From CAYWOS01 sp964459985 (GTDB taxonomy: Bacteria; Bacillota; Clostridia; Christensenellales; Aristaeellaceae): a stretch of 64,000 nt of DNA. The first letter of the stretch is position 1. The number at the start of each line of letters is the position of its first letter. The stretch lies in the NCBI GenBank assembly GCA_964459985.1, contig CAYWOS010000009.1:1-64000 (forward strand), in the 5' to 3' direction. Under the pieces are notes generated by a model. The model was given only the letters and a program-made list of their open reading frames with translations. It had not been told where the DNA came from and searched no databases. Both the position numbers and the translations under genes were made by a program. Shown here in pieces: positions 55,816 to 64,000 of this stretch.

Positions 55816-56781
55816 TTACGCCCAGTACGCGTCGCCGGCCGACTCGAATATCATCACGTCCTGAAGGAATTTGATCGCCTTGCTCAAGCCTTCCTCGCCG
55901 CTCATCAGCCCGTCCTCGTGCTCGATGGACAGGTAATCGTCATAGCCGACCTGACGCAGCGCGCTGACGATATCCTTCCATACCTTGGCATCGTGCCCGT
56001 AGCCCACCGTGCGGAACAACCACGAGCGCTCGGGCACGCGGGTGAAATTCTTGGTATCGAGCACGCCGTTGACGGCCGTGTTCGCGCCGTCGATGGCGGT
56101 ATCCTTGGCGTGGAAGAAGTAGATCGCCTTGCCCAGCGCCTTGATCGCCTGCGCAGGATCGATGCCCTGCCAGAACAGATGACTGGGATCGAAGTTCGCG
56201 CCCAGCGTATCGCCCACGGCGGCGCGGATGCGCAAAAGGGTTTCGGGGTTATACACGCAAAAACCGGGGTGCATTTCAAAGGCGATCTTGTTGACGCCGT
56301 GCTCGCGCGCGAACGCCGCCGTCTTTTCCCAGTACGGAATGAGCACGTCGTTCCACTGGTACTCGAGGATTTTCTGATAATCGGGCGGCCACGCGCAGGT
56401 GACCCAGTTGGGCGATTCGTCCTGTTTCGAGCCGCCCGGGCAGCCCGAGAACGTCACCACGCGGTCGACGCCGAGCTTTTCGGCCAGCAGCACGGCGTTC
56501 ACGAAATCATCGTGATACATTTTCGCCGTCGCGCGATCGGGATGAACGGCGTTGCCGTGCGAGGACAGCGCGGCGATCGACAAATGATGCCGTTTGAAGC
56601 AGTCCCTGAACTCGTCGAGCTTCTTTTGATCGTTCAGGAGAATCGAGGGATCGCAGTGCGCCTTGCCGGGATAACCGCCGCAGCCGACCTCGACCGCCTG
56701 CACGCCGCGTTGTTCGAGAAAATCCAGCGCCTGCGGGAGCGGACGGTCGCTCAGCGCCACTGCCAATACCGATAGCTTCAT
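55816..56781 (-). CDS. Sugar phosphate isomerase/epimerase (xylose-isomerase-like TIM barrel)
   Basis: A 321-residue TIM-barrel protein of the AP endonuclease 2/xylose isomerase-like family. Metal-site segments: FEMHPGFCVYNPE, GANFDPSHLFWQG, FFHAKDTA and LSIEHED. Acts on an unknown sugar or inositol derivative. Start follows GGAGGATAAAGAA. It stands 19 bp downstream of rluB, on the same strand. Confidence 0.88.
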   Translation of the reverse strand: MKLSVLAVALSDRPLPQALDFLEQRGVQAVEVGCGGYPGKAHCDPSILLNDQKKLDEFRDCFKRHHLSIAALSSHGNAVHPDRATAKMYHDDFVNAVLLAEKLGVDRVVTFSGCPGGSKQDESPNWVTCAWPPDYQKILEYQWNDVLIPYWEKTAAFAREHGVNKIAFEMHPGFCVYNPETLLRIRAAVGDTLGANFDPSHLFWQGIDPAQAIKALGKAIYFFHAKDTAIDGANTAVNGVLDTKNFTRVPERSWLFRTVGYGHDAKVWKDIVSALRQVGYDDYLSIEHEDGLMSGEEGLSKAIKFLQDVMIFESAGDAYWA

Positions 56782-56799
56782 TTCTTTATCCTCCGTTCG

Positions 56800-57513
56800 T
56801 TATTTGTCACAGACGGCGAGCAGCCGCCTGATTTCGTCCTCGTTCAATTCGCGCCACTCACCGCGCTTGAGATCGCCCAGTTCCAACGGGCCGAACCGCA
56901 CGCGGCGGAGCTGGAGCACCTGATGCCCGACGCTCTCGACCATGCGGCGCACCTGCCGGTTGCGCCCCTCGTGGATGGTGATGAGCAGATCGGACGCGAA
57001 CGTCTCGCAACGCACGAGGCGCGCTTTCGCCGGGCTGGTTTTCCGCCCGTCGAGCACCACGCCGCGGCAAAGCTGCGCGATTTCATCGCGCGTCACCTCG
57101 CCCGTCACGCGCGCGAGATACGCCTTGTCGATCACGTAGCGCGGATGCATCATTTTTTCGGCGAGCGCGCCGTCGTTGGTGAGCAGCAGCAAGCCCTCGC
57201 TGTCGTAATCGAGCCGCCCCACGGGGAACAGGCGCACGGGATAATCCCGGAAGCGGTCAAGCACCGTTTTGCGGCCTTCGGGGTCGGTCACGGTGGTGAC
57301 TTCGCCCGCAGGCTTGTGGTACACGATGTATTTCTTCTGCGTCTGCGGACGGATCAGCCTGCCGTTTACGCGCACCTCGTCGCCCTCGTCCACCTGCACG
57401 CCCATTTCGGTGACCACCGCGCCGTTGACCGATACCTGCCCGTCCGCGATCATTTGCTCGGCGTGGCGGCGGCTGGCAACGCCGCAATCCGCCATGTATT
57501 TCTGAAGCCGCAT
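56800..57513 (-). CDS. rluB: 23S rRNA pseudouridine synthase RluB-type
   Basis: A 237-residue RsuA/RluB-family enzyme: an S4 RNA-binding domain (MRLQKYMADCGVASRRHAE), catalytic Asp in GRLDYDSEGLLLLTNDG, and NRQVRRM. Likely modifies 23S rRNA U2605 region. Start at 57513 follows AAGGAGATATC. The D,D-carboxypeptidase gene precedes it, as dacB precedes rluB in Bacillus, but without spmA-spmB between. Confidence 0.92.
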   Translation of the reverse strand: MRLQKYMADCGVASRRHAEQMIADGQVSVNGAVVTEMGVQVDEGDEVRVNGRLIRPQTQKKYIVYHKPAGEVTTVTDPEGRKTVLDRFRDYPVRLFPVGRLDYDSEGLLLLTNDGALAEKMMHPRYVIDKAYLARVTGEVTRDEIAQLCRGVVLDGRKTSPAKARLVRCETFASDLLITIHEGRNRQVRRMVESVGHQVLQLRRVRFGPLELGDLKRGEWRELNEDEIRRLLAVCDK

Positions 57514-57605
57514 GATATCTCCTTCGTCACGCTCTTTTGTAGCGGAAAAACCAATAGCAGAGCGCCGACAGCAGATAAACGCCGCCGACACCCCATTGTA
57601 CACTG

Positions 57606-58706
57606 TCAGGGAGAAATTGTCCAGTATTTGATGATTCTGTCAAGCCCGTATCGAAAGGTGCGCCCGGGCGCGTCCTGCGCGACGACAAGCGGCACGGTCA
57701 CAAGCGGCTCCCCGCCCTCCGACAGCGTGACGCTGCCGGCGACGTCGCCCGCCATGACGCCGCTTGACAGCTTGTCCGGCAGATCAAACGCGATATCGGG
57801 GTACACGCCGTTTCGCATCGGCGCGGCGATGTCGGACGCGGCGACCAGCATCACCGTTTCCCGGACGGCGCCCGTCACGGCGACCTCGCGCACGGCGTCG
57901 CCGGCGCGGAAAACCGTGACGACGCGGTACTCGCTGAACGCCCTGTCCATCAGGCGCTTGGCCTCGTCGAACCAATCGGGGCAGTTGAGCACGCAGCCGA
58001 CCACCGTCATGCCCTCCCGCTCGGCGGCGAACACAAGGCATCGCCCCGCCGCCTTGGTGTATCCCGTTTTGACGCCCAGCGCGCCCTCGTAGGTTGAAAG
58101 CAGTTTGTTCTTGTTGACCAGCACGCGCTCGAACTCCTGTCCGACCCACGGCACCAGCATGCGCTGCGTGGAAACAATCTTCCGAAAATCCTCGCGCATG
58201 AGCGCCTCTCGCGCGATCAGCGCCAGATCGTGCGCCGTGGTGTGATGATTGTCGGCGGGCAGGCCGTGCGGCGTCGAGAACACCGTGTTTTCACAGCCGA
58301 TCTCCTCGGCGCGCGCCGTCATCATGCGGCAAAAATCAGGCACGCTGCCGCCCACGTGCTCGGCAATGGCGACGGCGGCGTCGTTGCCGCTCACCAGCAT
58401 CAGCCCGTACAGCATTTCCTCCATGCGCAGCGTTTCGCCGCGTCCCAGATACATGCTCGTGCCCGGCACGCCGTAGGCGTTGTCCGACGTCGCGACCATG
58501 TCGTCCGGATCAGCGTTTTCCAGCGCCAGCAGCGCCGTCATCACCTTGGTGGTCGACGCCATCGGCAGCGCGATATGCGCGTTTTGTTCGGACAGCACGC
58601 GCCCGGTTTGCATGTCGATTACCGTGCTGGATTTCGCGTCGGCGCGCGCCGAAATGGGCGTCAGGAGCAGCCCGACGCCCAGCAGAATCGCAAGTCGCCG
58701 TCTCAT
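57606..58706 (-). CDS. D-alanyl-D-alanine carboxypeptidase (PBP5/DacF type)
   Basis: A 366-residue serine peptidase with an N-terminal signal (1-22, cleaved after ARA). Active-site motifs: Ser51-Thr-Thr-Lys54 (MASTTK), SGN and VKTGYTK. It trims peptidoglycan stem peptides and, with the beta-sandwich C-terminal domain, resembles DacF/DacB of sporulation. ATG overlaps the ytfJ stop by 4 bp. Confidence 0.92.
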   Translation of the reverse strand: MRRRLAILLGVGLLLTPISARADAKSSTVIDMQTGRVLSEQNAHIALPMASTTKVMTALLALENADPDDMVATSDNAYGVPGTSMYLGRGETLRMEEMLYGLMLVSGNDAAVAIAEHVGGSVPDFCRMMTARAEEIGCENTVFSTPHGLPADNHHTTAHDLALIAREALMREDFRKIVSTQRMLVPWVGQEFERVLVNKNKLLSTYEGALGVKTGYTKAAGRCLVFAAEREGMTVVGCVLNCPDWFDEAKRLMDRAFSEYRVVTVFRAGDAVREVAVTGAVRETVMLVAASDIAAPMRNGVYPDIAFDLPDKLSSGVMAGDVAGSVTLSEGGEPLVTVPLVVAQDAPGRTFRYGLDRIIKYWTISP

Positions 58707-59110
58707 TCGGTCGGCGCCGCCTTTTCCGGGAGCTTGCCGCCCTTGCGGCACAGTTCGAGCACGTCGTCGATCAATTGCGGGACGCACCCCGCCGCGCCCT
58801 CCCACGCGCTGACGCTCTGCGCCGGCAGCAGCCGCACGCTGTCGCCCGTGATCACCAGAAACCCGACCGGCTGCACCGAAACGCCCGCGCCCGAGCCGCC
58901 CGCGAACGGAGACGCGTCGGGAGGCGGCGTTTTGCCGACGTCGTATTCACCGCCGCCGGCGACGAAACCAAAGCTGACCTTGGATACGGGGATAACCGTC
59001 GCGCCGTTGCTCGCAGCGATCGGATCGCCGACGACAGTGTTCACGTCCACCATTTCCCTCAGGTTTTCAAGGGTCGTCGCCATCAATTCGTCAATGGGAT
59101 GATGTTCCAC
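58703..59110 (-). CDS. ytfJ: GerW family sporulation protein YtfJ
   Basis: A 135-residue protein matching YtfJ/GerW (DVNTVVGDPI, TVIPVSKVSFGFVAGGGEY, GGGSGAGVSV-like GGSGAGVSVQPVGFL). YtfJ is a forespore protein needed for spore germination. It overlaps the upstream DUF2953 gene by 28 bp and the downstream carboxypeptidase by 4 bp, as one unit. Its presence supports a spore-forming lineage. Confidence 0.9.
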   Translation of the reverse strand: MEHHPIDELMATTLENLREMVDVNTVVGDPIAASNGATVIPVSKVSFGFVAGGGEYDVGKTPPPDASPFAGGSGAGVSVQPVGFLVITGDSVRLLPAQSVSAWEGAAGCVPQLIDDVLELCRKGGKLPEKAAPTE

Positions 59111-59658
59111 GCCTTCTCCTCCTTACCCGCTTTCCGATACGCGCTTGCGCCAAGGGCGCAGGCTACCAGTAGATTGCCCAGCCGGAATCCGATTATGCAC
59201 AGCCCGTCAAGCGCGTTTCTGCCGGAAAAATCAGGCAGCACGCGAATGCGGAAGGGATGCTTGAACGCGAGCGCCGACAGCGCGGCGCACAGATACGCCG
59301 TCGCCGCCGCGCTGGGCGCGCCGACGCGGGCGCGCAGGCTGAACGCCTCGATCGACAGGCTTTTGCGCAGCATCCGCCGCGTCAGATTGCCCATGCGGAC
59401 GGCGCGGAGCATGCGCAGCACGCGCCGAATCCACGCGGCGTCGTCGGCCTTTTGGCTTTCTCTTTGACGATCAAAGCGGAATTGCAGCTTGCCGCGCTCG
59501 TCGCGCAGCGTTTTCCATGGCATCCGGACGGCGAATCCCCAGATCGTCACGCCGAAATGCCCGCGCGCCGTATCCCCGCTACGGTACGTCACCGTCGCGC
59601 CCATACGGATCGGCGTGATCCACAGCATAAAGAAAAAAATGGCAATCCAGACAGGCAT
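59083..59658 (-). CDS. DUF2953 domain protein (YtfI-like)
   Basis: A 191-residue protein with an N-terminal membrane segment (MPVWIAIFFFMLW) and DUF2953-like soluble part. Start at 59658 follows GGGAGGATGCGT; the ATG 6 nt upstream is too near the ribosome site. In Bacillus ytfI precedes ytfJ, as here. Confidence 0.8.
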   Translation of the reverse strand: MPVWIAIFFFMLWITPIRMGATVTYRSGDTARGHFGVTIWGFAVRMPWKTLRDERGKLQFRFDRQRESQKADDAAWIRRVLRMLRAVRMGNLTRRMLRKSLSIEAFSLRARVGAPSAAATAYLCAALSALAFKHPFRIRVLPDFSGRNALDGLCIIGFRLGNLLVACALGASAYRKAGKEEKAWNIIPLTN

Positions 59659-59809
59659 ACGCATCCTCCCGCGATAGATTGCGGCGAAACGGAACGGAAT
59701 ATGCGCGCCGGCAGGAAATCGCCCCGGCGCGGCGAATGTATGCATGTCCTTCGGCGATTCGCCGTCATCCCGCCGGGCGCAGCGCGCCGGCGTATAACGG
59801 GAGCGTTTC

Positions 59810-60937
59810 ATGACCGATTATCTTCGCGCAACCTCCGCCGACCGCGCCGCCATCATCGATTTCGGGAACATGGTGTTCAGCATGGCGCACAGACCGCATG
59901 ATTTCAGGACGATGATCCCCAAGTTTTACGGCGACGGCAAGCCGTCCGAGGAAAAAACCTTTCTTGCCAAGGAAAACGGCGTCATTCGCGCCATGGTTTC
60001 GGTGTACGAGCGTCCTCTCCGCATCGCGGGCGAAACGCTCAAGGTCGCGCTGATCGGCTCGGTCGCGTCGCATCCCTACGATCGCGGCAAAGGGCACATG
60101 TCGCGCCTGCTCCAAATGACCAACGAGGACGCCGCCGCGTCGGGCGTCGATTTCATGTCGCTGAGCGGCCAGCGACAGCGTTACGGGCATTACGGTTACG
60201 AGCCGGGCATGACGACGATTTCCTTCACGATGGACGGCGACAATATCCGCCACTGCTTCAGCGATCTCGACGCCGGCAGCGTCACGATCAGTGAAATTAC
60301 CGATTCGGGCGACGGGCGGATTGACCGCGCGTTTGAACTGTACGACCGGCAGCCGATCGCCGGAATGCGCACGCGCGAAAATTTCTTTGATACGGCGCGC
60401 ACCTGGCACGCGCGGCTGCTCGCCGTCGAGGAAAACGGCGACATGATCGGTTATATTATTGACGGCAATCACGAAATCGTATTGGAGGACGAAGGCAAGC
60501 TGCCGCTCGCGCTCAAGGCGTACAGCCGCGCGACGGGCGGCGGCAGCATCGAAATCCATTGCGCGCCGCACGAGGTAAAGCGCGTCAGCTTTCTGTCCGA
60601 CGTTTGCGAAGGCATGGAAATCACCGCCGGACACATGACGCGCGTGATCCGTTTTGAGCGCGTCGTCAGCGCGCTGATGAAGCTCAAATCGACGTATGCG
60701 CGGCTCGCCGACGGGCGCTTCGCGCTGGCGGTCACGGGCGGCGAAAGGCTGCTGATCGAAGTCAAAAACGGCGTCCCGCGCGTCGGGGCGACGGACGAAA
60801 CGCCCGATCTGATCCTCCCCGCCCGCAATGCCGAAATGCTGCTGCTCTCGCCTTCCTCCCTCGTTCTGCCGCTCCCCGGCGCGCTCAAAAGCTGGCTGCC
60901 GCTCCCGCTCTTTATCCCGAGCGCCGATTGCTTCTGA
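59810..60937 (+). CDS. Eis-like GNAT acetyltransferase
   Basis: A 375-residue protein with N-terminal GNAT domain (VASHPYDRGKGHMSRLL), a second GNAT-like domain and a C-terminal SCP2-like region, the Eis layout known for acetylation of aminoglycosides or other amines. Substrate unknown. Start follows CGGGAGCGTTTC. Confidence 0.85.
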   Translation: MTDYLRATSADRAAIIDFGNMVFSMAHRPHDFRTMIPKFYGDGKPSEEKTFLAKENGVIRAMVSVYERPLRIAGETLKVALIGSVASHPYDRGKGHMSRLLQMTNEDAAASGVDFMSLSGQRQRYGHYGYEPGMTTISFTMDGDNIRHCFSDLDAGSVTISEITDSGDGRIDRAFELYDRQPIAGMRTRENFFDTARTWHARLLAVEENGDMIGYIIDGNHEIVLEDEGKLPLALKAYSRATGGGSIEIHCAPHEVKRVSFLSDVCEGMEITAGHMTRVIRFERVVSALMKLKSTYARLADGRFALAVTGGERLLIEVKNGVPRVGATDETPDLILPARNAEMLLLSPSSLVLPLPGALKSWLPLPLFIPSADCF

Positions 60938-61009
60938 CCCGCGCCGCGCCCGCTCCGCCTGTTCGCGTTCGGGTTTTCTCTTGAATTTCTACACGGAACG
61001 CCTCCCGCA

Positions 61010-61043
61010 CCTGTCCGCGCGCCGCGCGATCGCCGCGGACAGG
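61010..61043 (+). terminator. Hairpin after the Eis-like gene
   Basis: Perfect 10-bp arms CCTGTCCGCG and CGCGGACAGG, 14-nt loop, then CTATTTGTTG; weak T run. Confidence 0.55.
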
Positions 61044-61090
61044 CTATTTGTTGACCGTCCGATAATATACTCAATACTTAACCAATTCTA

Positions 61091-61119
61091 TTTACAAATC
61101 CGCTCATTTGTGATACGCT
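61091..61119 (+). promoter_or_regulatory. Promoter of the DeoR-type regulator
   Basis: TTTACA (61091-61096), 17-bp spacer, TACGCT (61114-61119), 31 bp upstream. Confidence 0.6.
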
Positions 61120-61150
61120 GTCCGGGAGACATCATAAAGGAGATATCCCG

Positions 61151-61906
61151 ATGCGTTCGATGCGGTTGGAGGATATGGAGCGATTCGTCTGCGCGCGCGG
61201 TTTCGTGCCGATGGACGAGCTGTGCGGGCATTTCGGCGTTTCCATGAACACGGTCAGGCGCGATATCGCCGAGCTGCTCAAGCGCGGCGCGGTGGAAAAG
61301 GTCTACGGCGGCGTGTCCGCCAAGCGCGCCGGCGCGCTGACGCCCTATCCCGTGCGCCATATCCGCAACGAGACGGGCAAAAAGCGCGTGGGGCAGTCCG
61401 CCGCCGAGTTGGTGCGCGATGACGACGTCATCTTCATCGATTCGGGCACGACGACGCTGCACATGGTCGAAGGGCTGCGCGACCGGCGCAACCTGACCAT
61501 TGTGACGCACAGTCTGCTGGTGATCTCCGAGGCGTCGCAGATCGCGGATATCAAGGTGATCGTGCTGCCCGGGCAGCTTTTCCGCGATACCGGCTCCTTC
61601 ACGGGCGCGGACACGGCGGATTTTTTGAGCCGGTACAACATCGATACGGCGTTCATGGCGACGTCGGGCATATCGGCGCAGGGCGGCGTCACCAATTCCT
61701 CGCCGCTCGAACTGGAGATCAAGCGCATGGCGCTGCGCCAGTCCAAGGACGCCGTGCTGCTCATGGACAAGACGAAATTCGGGCACTGCGGGCTGCTCAC
61801 CTACGCGCCGCTTAAAGCCTTCTCGCGCGTCGTCACCGACGAAACGCCCGAGGAAACGTGGCGCGAGCTGCTCGCCTCGGCGGGGGCGGCGCTCAAACAG
61901 GCGTAA
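61151..61906 (+). CDS. DeoR family transcriptional regulator
   Basis: A 251-residue repressor: N-terminal winged HTH (MDELCGHFGVSMNTVRRDIAEL) and a sugar-phosphate-binding domain (IDSGTTTLHM). Effector unknown. Start follows AAAGGAGATATCCCG. It is followed by a nucleoside phosphorylase it may regulate. Confidence 0.93.
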   Translation: MRSMRLEDMERFVCARGFVPMDELCGHFGVSMNTVRRDIAELLKRGAVEKVYGGVSAKRAGALTPYPVRHIRNETGKKRVGQSAAELVRDDDVIFIDSGTTTLHMVEGLRDRRNLTIVTHSLLVISEASQIADIKVIVLPGQLFRDTGSFTGADTADFLSRYNIDTAFMATSGISAQGGVTNSSPLELEIKRMALRQSKDAVLLMDKTKFGHCGLLTYAPLKAFSRVVTDETPEETWRELLASAGAALKQA

Positions 61907-61978
61907 AGAACCGCGACGCGCGCGGCGCGCCCAACCTAAACGGTTCCCTTTGAACAAACATCGGCGAAGGAGCGACGT

Positions 61979-62758
61979 ATGTGGCGATATCCTGACGACG
62001 ACACGCAGCCCGTTTTCACGGCGAAGGATCAGCTTTTGAGCGCGCATCGGGGCTGCCGTTTGACGCTGCCCGAGACGGCGATGATCTTTTTTATGGGACG
62101 CGCCGTGGAATACGTCGCAGAACAGTACGGCGGGAGCGAATACGCCGAGCGATTTCCGCGATTCCTCAATCGCTGTCCGATCTGGAAGCTCAAAGAACCC
62201 GATCTTTGCTTCCTCGACGGCGGACGGGGCGCGCCGCAGGCCGCCGACACGGTCGAAACGCTGGCGGCGCTCGGCGTGAAAACCATCCTGTGCGTTGGCA
62301 TGTTCGGCGCGTTCAGCCCCGCCGTTTCATGCGGCGAGATCATCGCGCCGCGTCGGGCATACGTCGAGGAAGGCACGTCGCTGCACTACTGCGATCAAAT
62401 CGAGTTTGCCGAGCCGGACGCGGCGCTGCTCGACGCCGCGCGAACGCCCGGCATAAAAACGCATCCCATCGTATCGACCGACGCCGTGTACCGCCAGACA
62501 TTCTACAAAGAAGCGCTGTGGCGCGAAAAGGGCGCGGTCGGCGTTGATATGGAAACCTCCGCCGCCTTCAGCGTCGGGAAGTACCTCGGGCTGCGCGTCG
62601 CAGCGCTCCTGATGGCGTCCGACGTTCACCCGCTCGCCCCCGATCAGCCCAAATGGGACTGGAAAATGACAGACGACATGCGCCGGAACCTTTGCGACCG
62701 GGCGATCTGTCTGGCGCGCGGCATAACGAACCCGAAAGGGACGGATTCTGCGATATGA
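61979..62758 (+). CDS. Nucleoside phosphorylase family protein
   Basis: A 259-residue PNP/UDP-family enzyme (CVGMFGAFSPAVSCGEIIAP, VDMETSAAFSVGKYLGL, ALLMASDV). Cleaves a nucleoside with phosphate; the exact base is not clear. Start follows GAAGGAG. Its stop overlaps the next ATG by 4 bp. Confidence 0.85.
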   Translation: MWRYPDDDTQPVFTAKDQLLSAHRGCRLTLPETAMIFFMGRAVEYVAEQYGGSEYAERFPRFLNRCPIWKLKEPDLCFLDGGRGAPQAADTVETLAALGVKTILCVGMFGAFSPAVSCGEIIAPRRAYVEEGTSLHYCDQIEFAEPDAALLDAARTPGIKTHPIVSTDAVYRQTFYKEALWREKGAVGVDMETSAAFSVGKYLGLRVAALLMASDVHPLAPDQPKWDWKMTDDMRRNLCDRAICLARGITNPKGTDSAI

Positions 62759-62955
62759 TCAACGCGCAATGCCCCTGCAAGAAAACGACGTGCAAGCGGC
62801 ACGGCGACTGCGAAGCGTGCAAGGAATTCCACAAATACCCGCCCGGCAAGCCCTCGACCGCCTGCGAACGCATCAGGGCGCGGGACGAAGAAGCCGCGCG
62901 GAAAGCCGGACAAAACGGCGATACTTTGCGAACGGACGGAGACGCCATCGCATGA
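62755..62955 (+). CDS. Small Cys-rich protein
   Basis: A 66-residue ORF with six Cys and two His in the first 25 residues (CPCKKTTC, HGDCEACKEFH), a probable zinc-binding fold. Coupled by ATGA overlaps to both neighbours. Function unknown. Confidence 0.75.
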   Translation: MINAQCPCKKTTCKRHGDCEACKEFHKYPPGKPSTACERIRARDEEAARKAGQNGDTLRTDGDAIA

Positions 62956-63626
62956 AAGAGGCGGCGCATACGGGCAATATCGTGCTTGACTGGTACGAAA
63001 CGAAGAAAAATGTGGATGAAATGAAGCGCGGACGCGAAGGCAGGCTCAAAAAATGGGAGCGGACCGTCGCCTCGTATTTCCCGCGCGGCGCAAGGGTTCT
63101 GGACATCGGCTGCGGCATGGGGCGGGAAGCCTTTGCGCTGGCGGACGCGGGGTTTTCCGTCACGGGCGTCGATATTTCAAGCGAGGTCATCGCGCAGGTC
63201 AATATCCTGTCCAACGAGCAGGGGCGAACGATTCCTTTTCTCCTGTACGACGGGCATCATCTGCCCTTTGAAAACGCGTCCTTTGACGCCGTGATCATCT
63301 GGGCGCAGACGTTCGGCCTCCTGTACGGCGACGAATACAAGGCGTCCTTCCTGAAGGAATGCGCGCGGGTGCTGACCGGAGGCGGGCTGCTCAGCTTTTC
63401 GGGGCACGACGCGGAATACCTCGAGGAACACTATCGCACCTTTGTGCAGGGAAGGAAATTCTATCCCTACGCGGACACCGCGCTCTACTGGGAAACCTTT
63501 TTCGCCGACGATTTATCCTCCCGCGCCCAAAACGCGGGGTTGACCGTCATTTTGTGCGAGCGCGGAGAGGTATACGCGCCCGAGGACGGCACCATCCTGC
63601 ACTGTCTTTGCAGAAAAACGGACTGA
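62952..63626 (+). CDS. Class I SAM-dependent methyltransferase
   Basis: A 224-residue methyltransferase with motif I VLDIGCGMGREAFALADAG, motif II GVDISSEVI and motif for FDAVIIWAQ. Acceptor unknown. Overlaps the Cys-rich gene by 4 bp, hinting that they work together. Confidence 0.88.
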   Translation: MKEAAHTGNIVLDWYETKKNVDEMKRGREGRLKKWERTVASYFPRGARVLDIGCGMGREAFALADAGFSVTGVDISSEVIAQVNILSNEQGRTIPFLLYDGHHLPFENASFDAVIIWAQTFGLLYGDEYKASFLKECARVLTGGGLLSFSGHDAEYLEEHYRTFVQGRKFYPYADTALYWETFFADDLSSRAQNAGLTVILCERGEVYAPEDGTILHCLCRKTD

Positions 63627-63658
63627 CGGCAGGATACTAACGATATCCTGATATGTCA

Positions 63659-63693
63659 AACCGCCGCGGCCCCGGACGGGGATCGCGGCGGTT
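63659..63693. terminator. Terminator between converging genes
   Basis: Arms AACCGCCGCG (63659-63668) and CGCGGCGGTT (63684-63693) with a short internal CCCCGG stem, followed by GGTTTCG. An additional small repeat AGGATA/TATCCT lies at 63631-63649. Confidence 0.65.
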
Positions 63694-63712
63694 GGTTTCG
63701 TCGAATGCCAGA

Positions 63713-64000
63713 TTATCTTCCGACCGGCACGATAGGCGTCGGAGTATATCCCGTCGTCTGCGAAGGCATGGCGGGCAGGGGCGCCGCCCAGCGAACGGCG
63801 TTGACGATGATCCGTTGGATTTCGGGCATGTAGTAAATCGGGAATGCTTCGTGCCCCGGGCGGAAGTAGAAAATCTTGCCCTTGCCGCGCTTGAACGTGA
63901 CGCCGCTTCGGAAGATCTCGCCGCCCTCGAACCAGCTCATGAACACGATTTCGTCGGGCGTGGGGATGCAAAACGGCTCGCCGTACATCTCCTCATGCTC
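63713..64000 (-). CDS. ThuA-like domain protein, 3' part (truncated by window edge)
   Basis: The C-terminal 95 codons of a ThuA/trehalose-utilisation-like protein (EMYGEPFCIPTPDE, WFEGGEIFRSGVTF, GKGKIFYFRPGHEAFPIY). The start lies beyond 64000. The GRGKGKIFYFRPGHE segment is the conserved end of this class I glutamine amidotransferase-like fold. Confidence 0.8.
   Translation of the reverse strand, partial: EHEEMYGEPFCIPTPDEIVFMSWFEGGEIFRSGVTFKRGKGKIFYFRPGHEAFPIYYMPEIQRIIVNAVRWAAPLPAMPSQTTGYTPTPIVPVGR

Overview
The window is a high-GC chromosomal segment with tightly packed genes, strong AGGAGG-type ribosome binding sites and many TTGACA-N17-TATAAT promoters. A T-box leader, a Firmicutes-type L13 leader, a YtfI/YtfJ sporulation pair and an ABC-F gene of the Lsa type all point to a high-GC member of the Clostridia (Firmicutes), probably an anaerobic, spore-forming lineage. 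The genus cannot be fixed from the sequence alone. A 100-N gap shows that it is a draft scaffold or metagenome assembly.

Layout. 1-5.5 kb: the 5' part of secA (minus strand), then a solute-binding lipoprotein and a membrane hybrid histidine kinase. 5.6-9.2 kb: a frameshifted KamA-family radical SAM gene and the threonine-degradation pair kbl-tdh. 9.3-13.6 kb: a PheB-like ACT protein coupled to an AAA ATPase, divergent from a soluble TPR-PAS hybrid kinase. 13.7-19.8 kb: one very large c-di-GMP signalling gene of about 1,989 residues, artificially split by an N gap flanked by a 55-bp duplicate. 19.9-24.9 kb: small metabolic, lipoprotein, LysM and DNA-repair genes. 25-27.1 kb: aroC-aroK-vanZ. 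27.2-31 kb: a small leader-like protein plus a ComEA-like protein, then udk-uxaC-eda for hexuronate use. 31-34.6 kb: an MBL hydrolase, an AraC regulator, and an Lsa-like ABC-F gene behind a candidate attenuator.

34.6-40 kb: a Na+-pump decarboxylase beta subunit, a 50-residue membrane protein and an AraM-type glycerol-1-phosphate dehydrogenase in one overlapping operon. It is followed by a T-box leader controlling an unusual XRE-cupin-acyl ligase fusion. 40-44.5 kb: an aldose epimerase, a 29-residue ORF, a MazF-like toxin, rplM-rpsI, and an ECF sigma/anti-sigma pair. 44.6-49.7 kb: five translationally coupled genes (esterase, ttcA-like, recD2, comF, tcdA). 49.7-55.7 kb: MATE exporter, YcaQ-type glycosylase, and a MoxR-DUF58-membrane protein operon. 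55.8-59.7 kb: a TIM-barrel isomerase, rluB, a D,D-carboxypeptidase, ytfJ and a DUF2953 gene. 59.8-64 kb: an Eis-like acetyltransferase, a DeoR regulator with a nucleoside phosphorylase, a Cys-rich small protein and a methyltransferase, and a truncated ThuA-like gene.

The features most worth follow-up are the T-box/XRE-cupin-ligase locus, the candidate translational attenuator of the ABC-F gene, the OadB/small protein/G1P-dehydrogenase operon, and the collapsed giant c-di-GMP enzyme. No CRISPR array, rRNA, tRNA, prophage or insertion sequence was seen.
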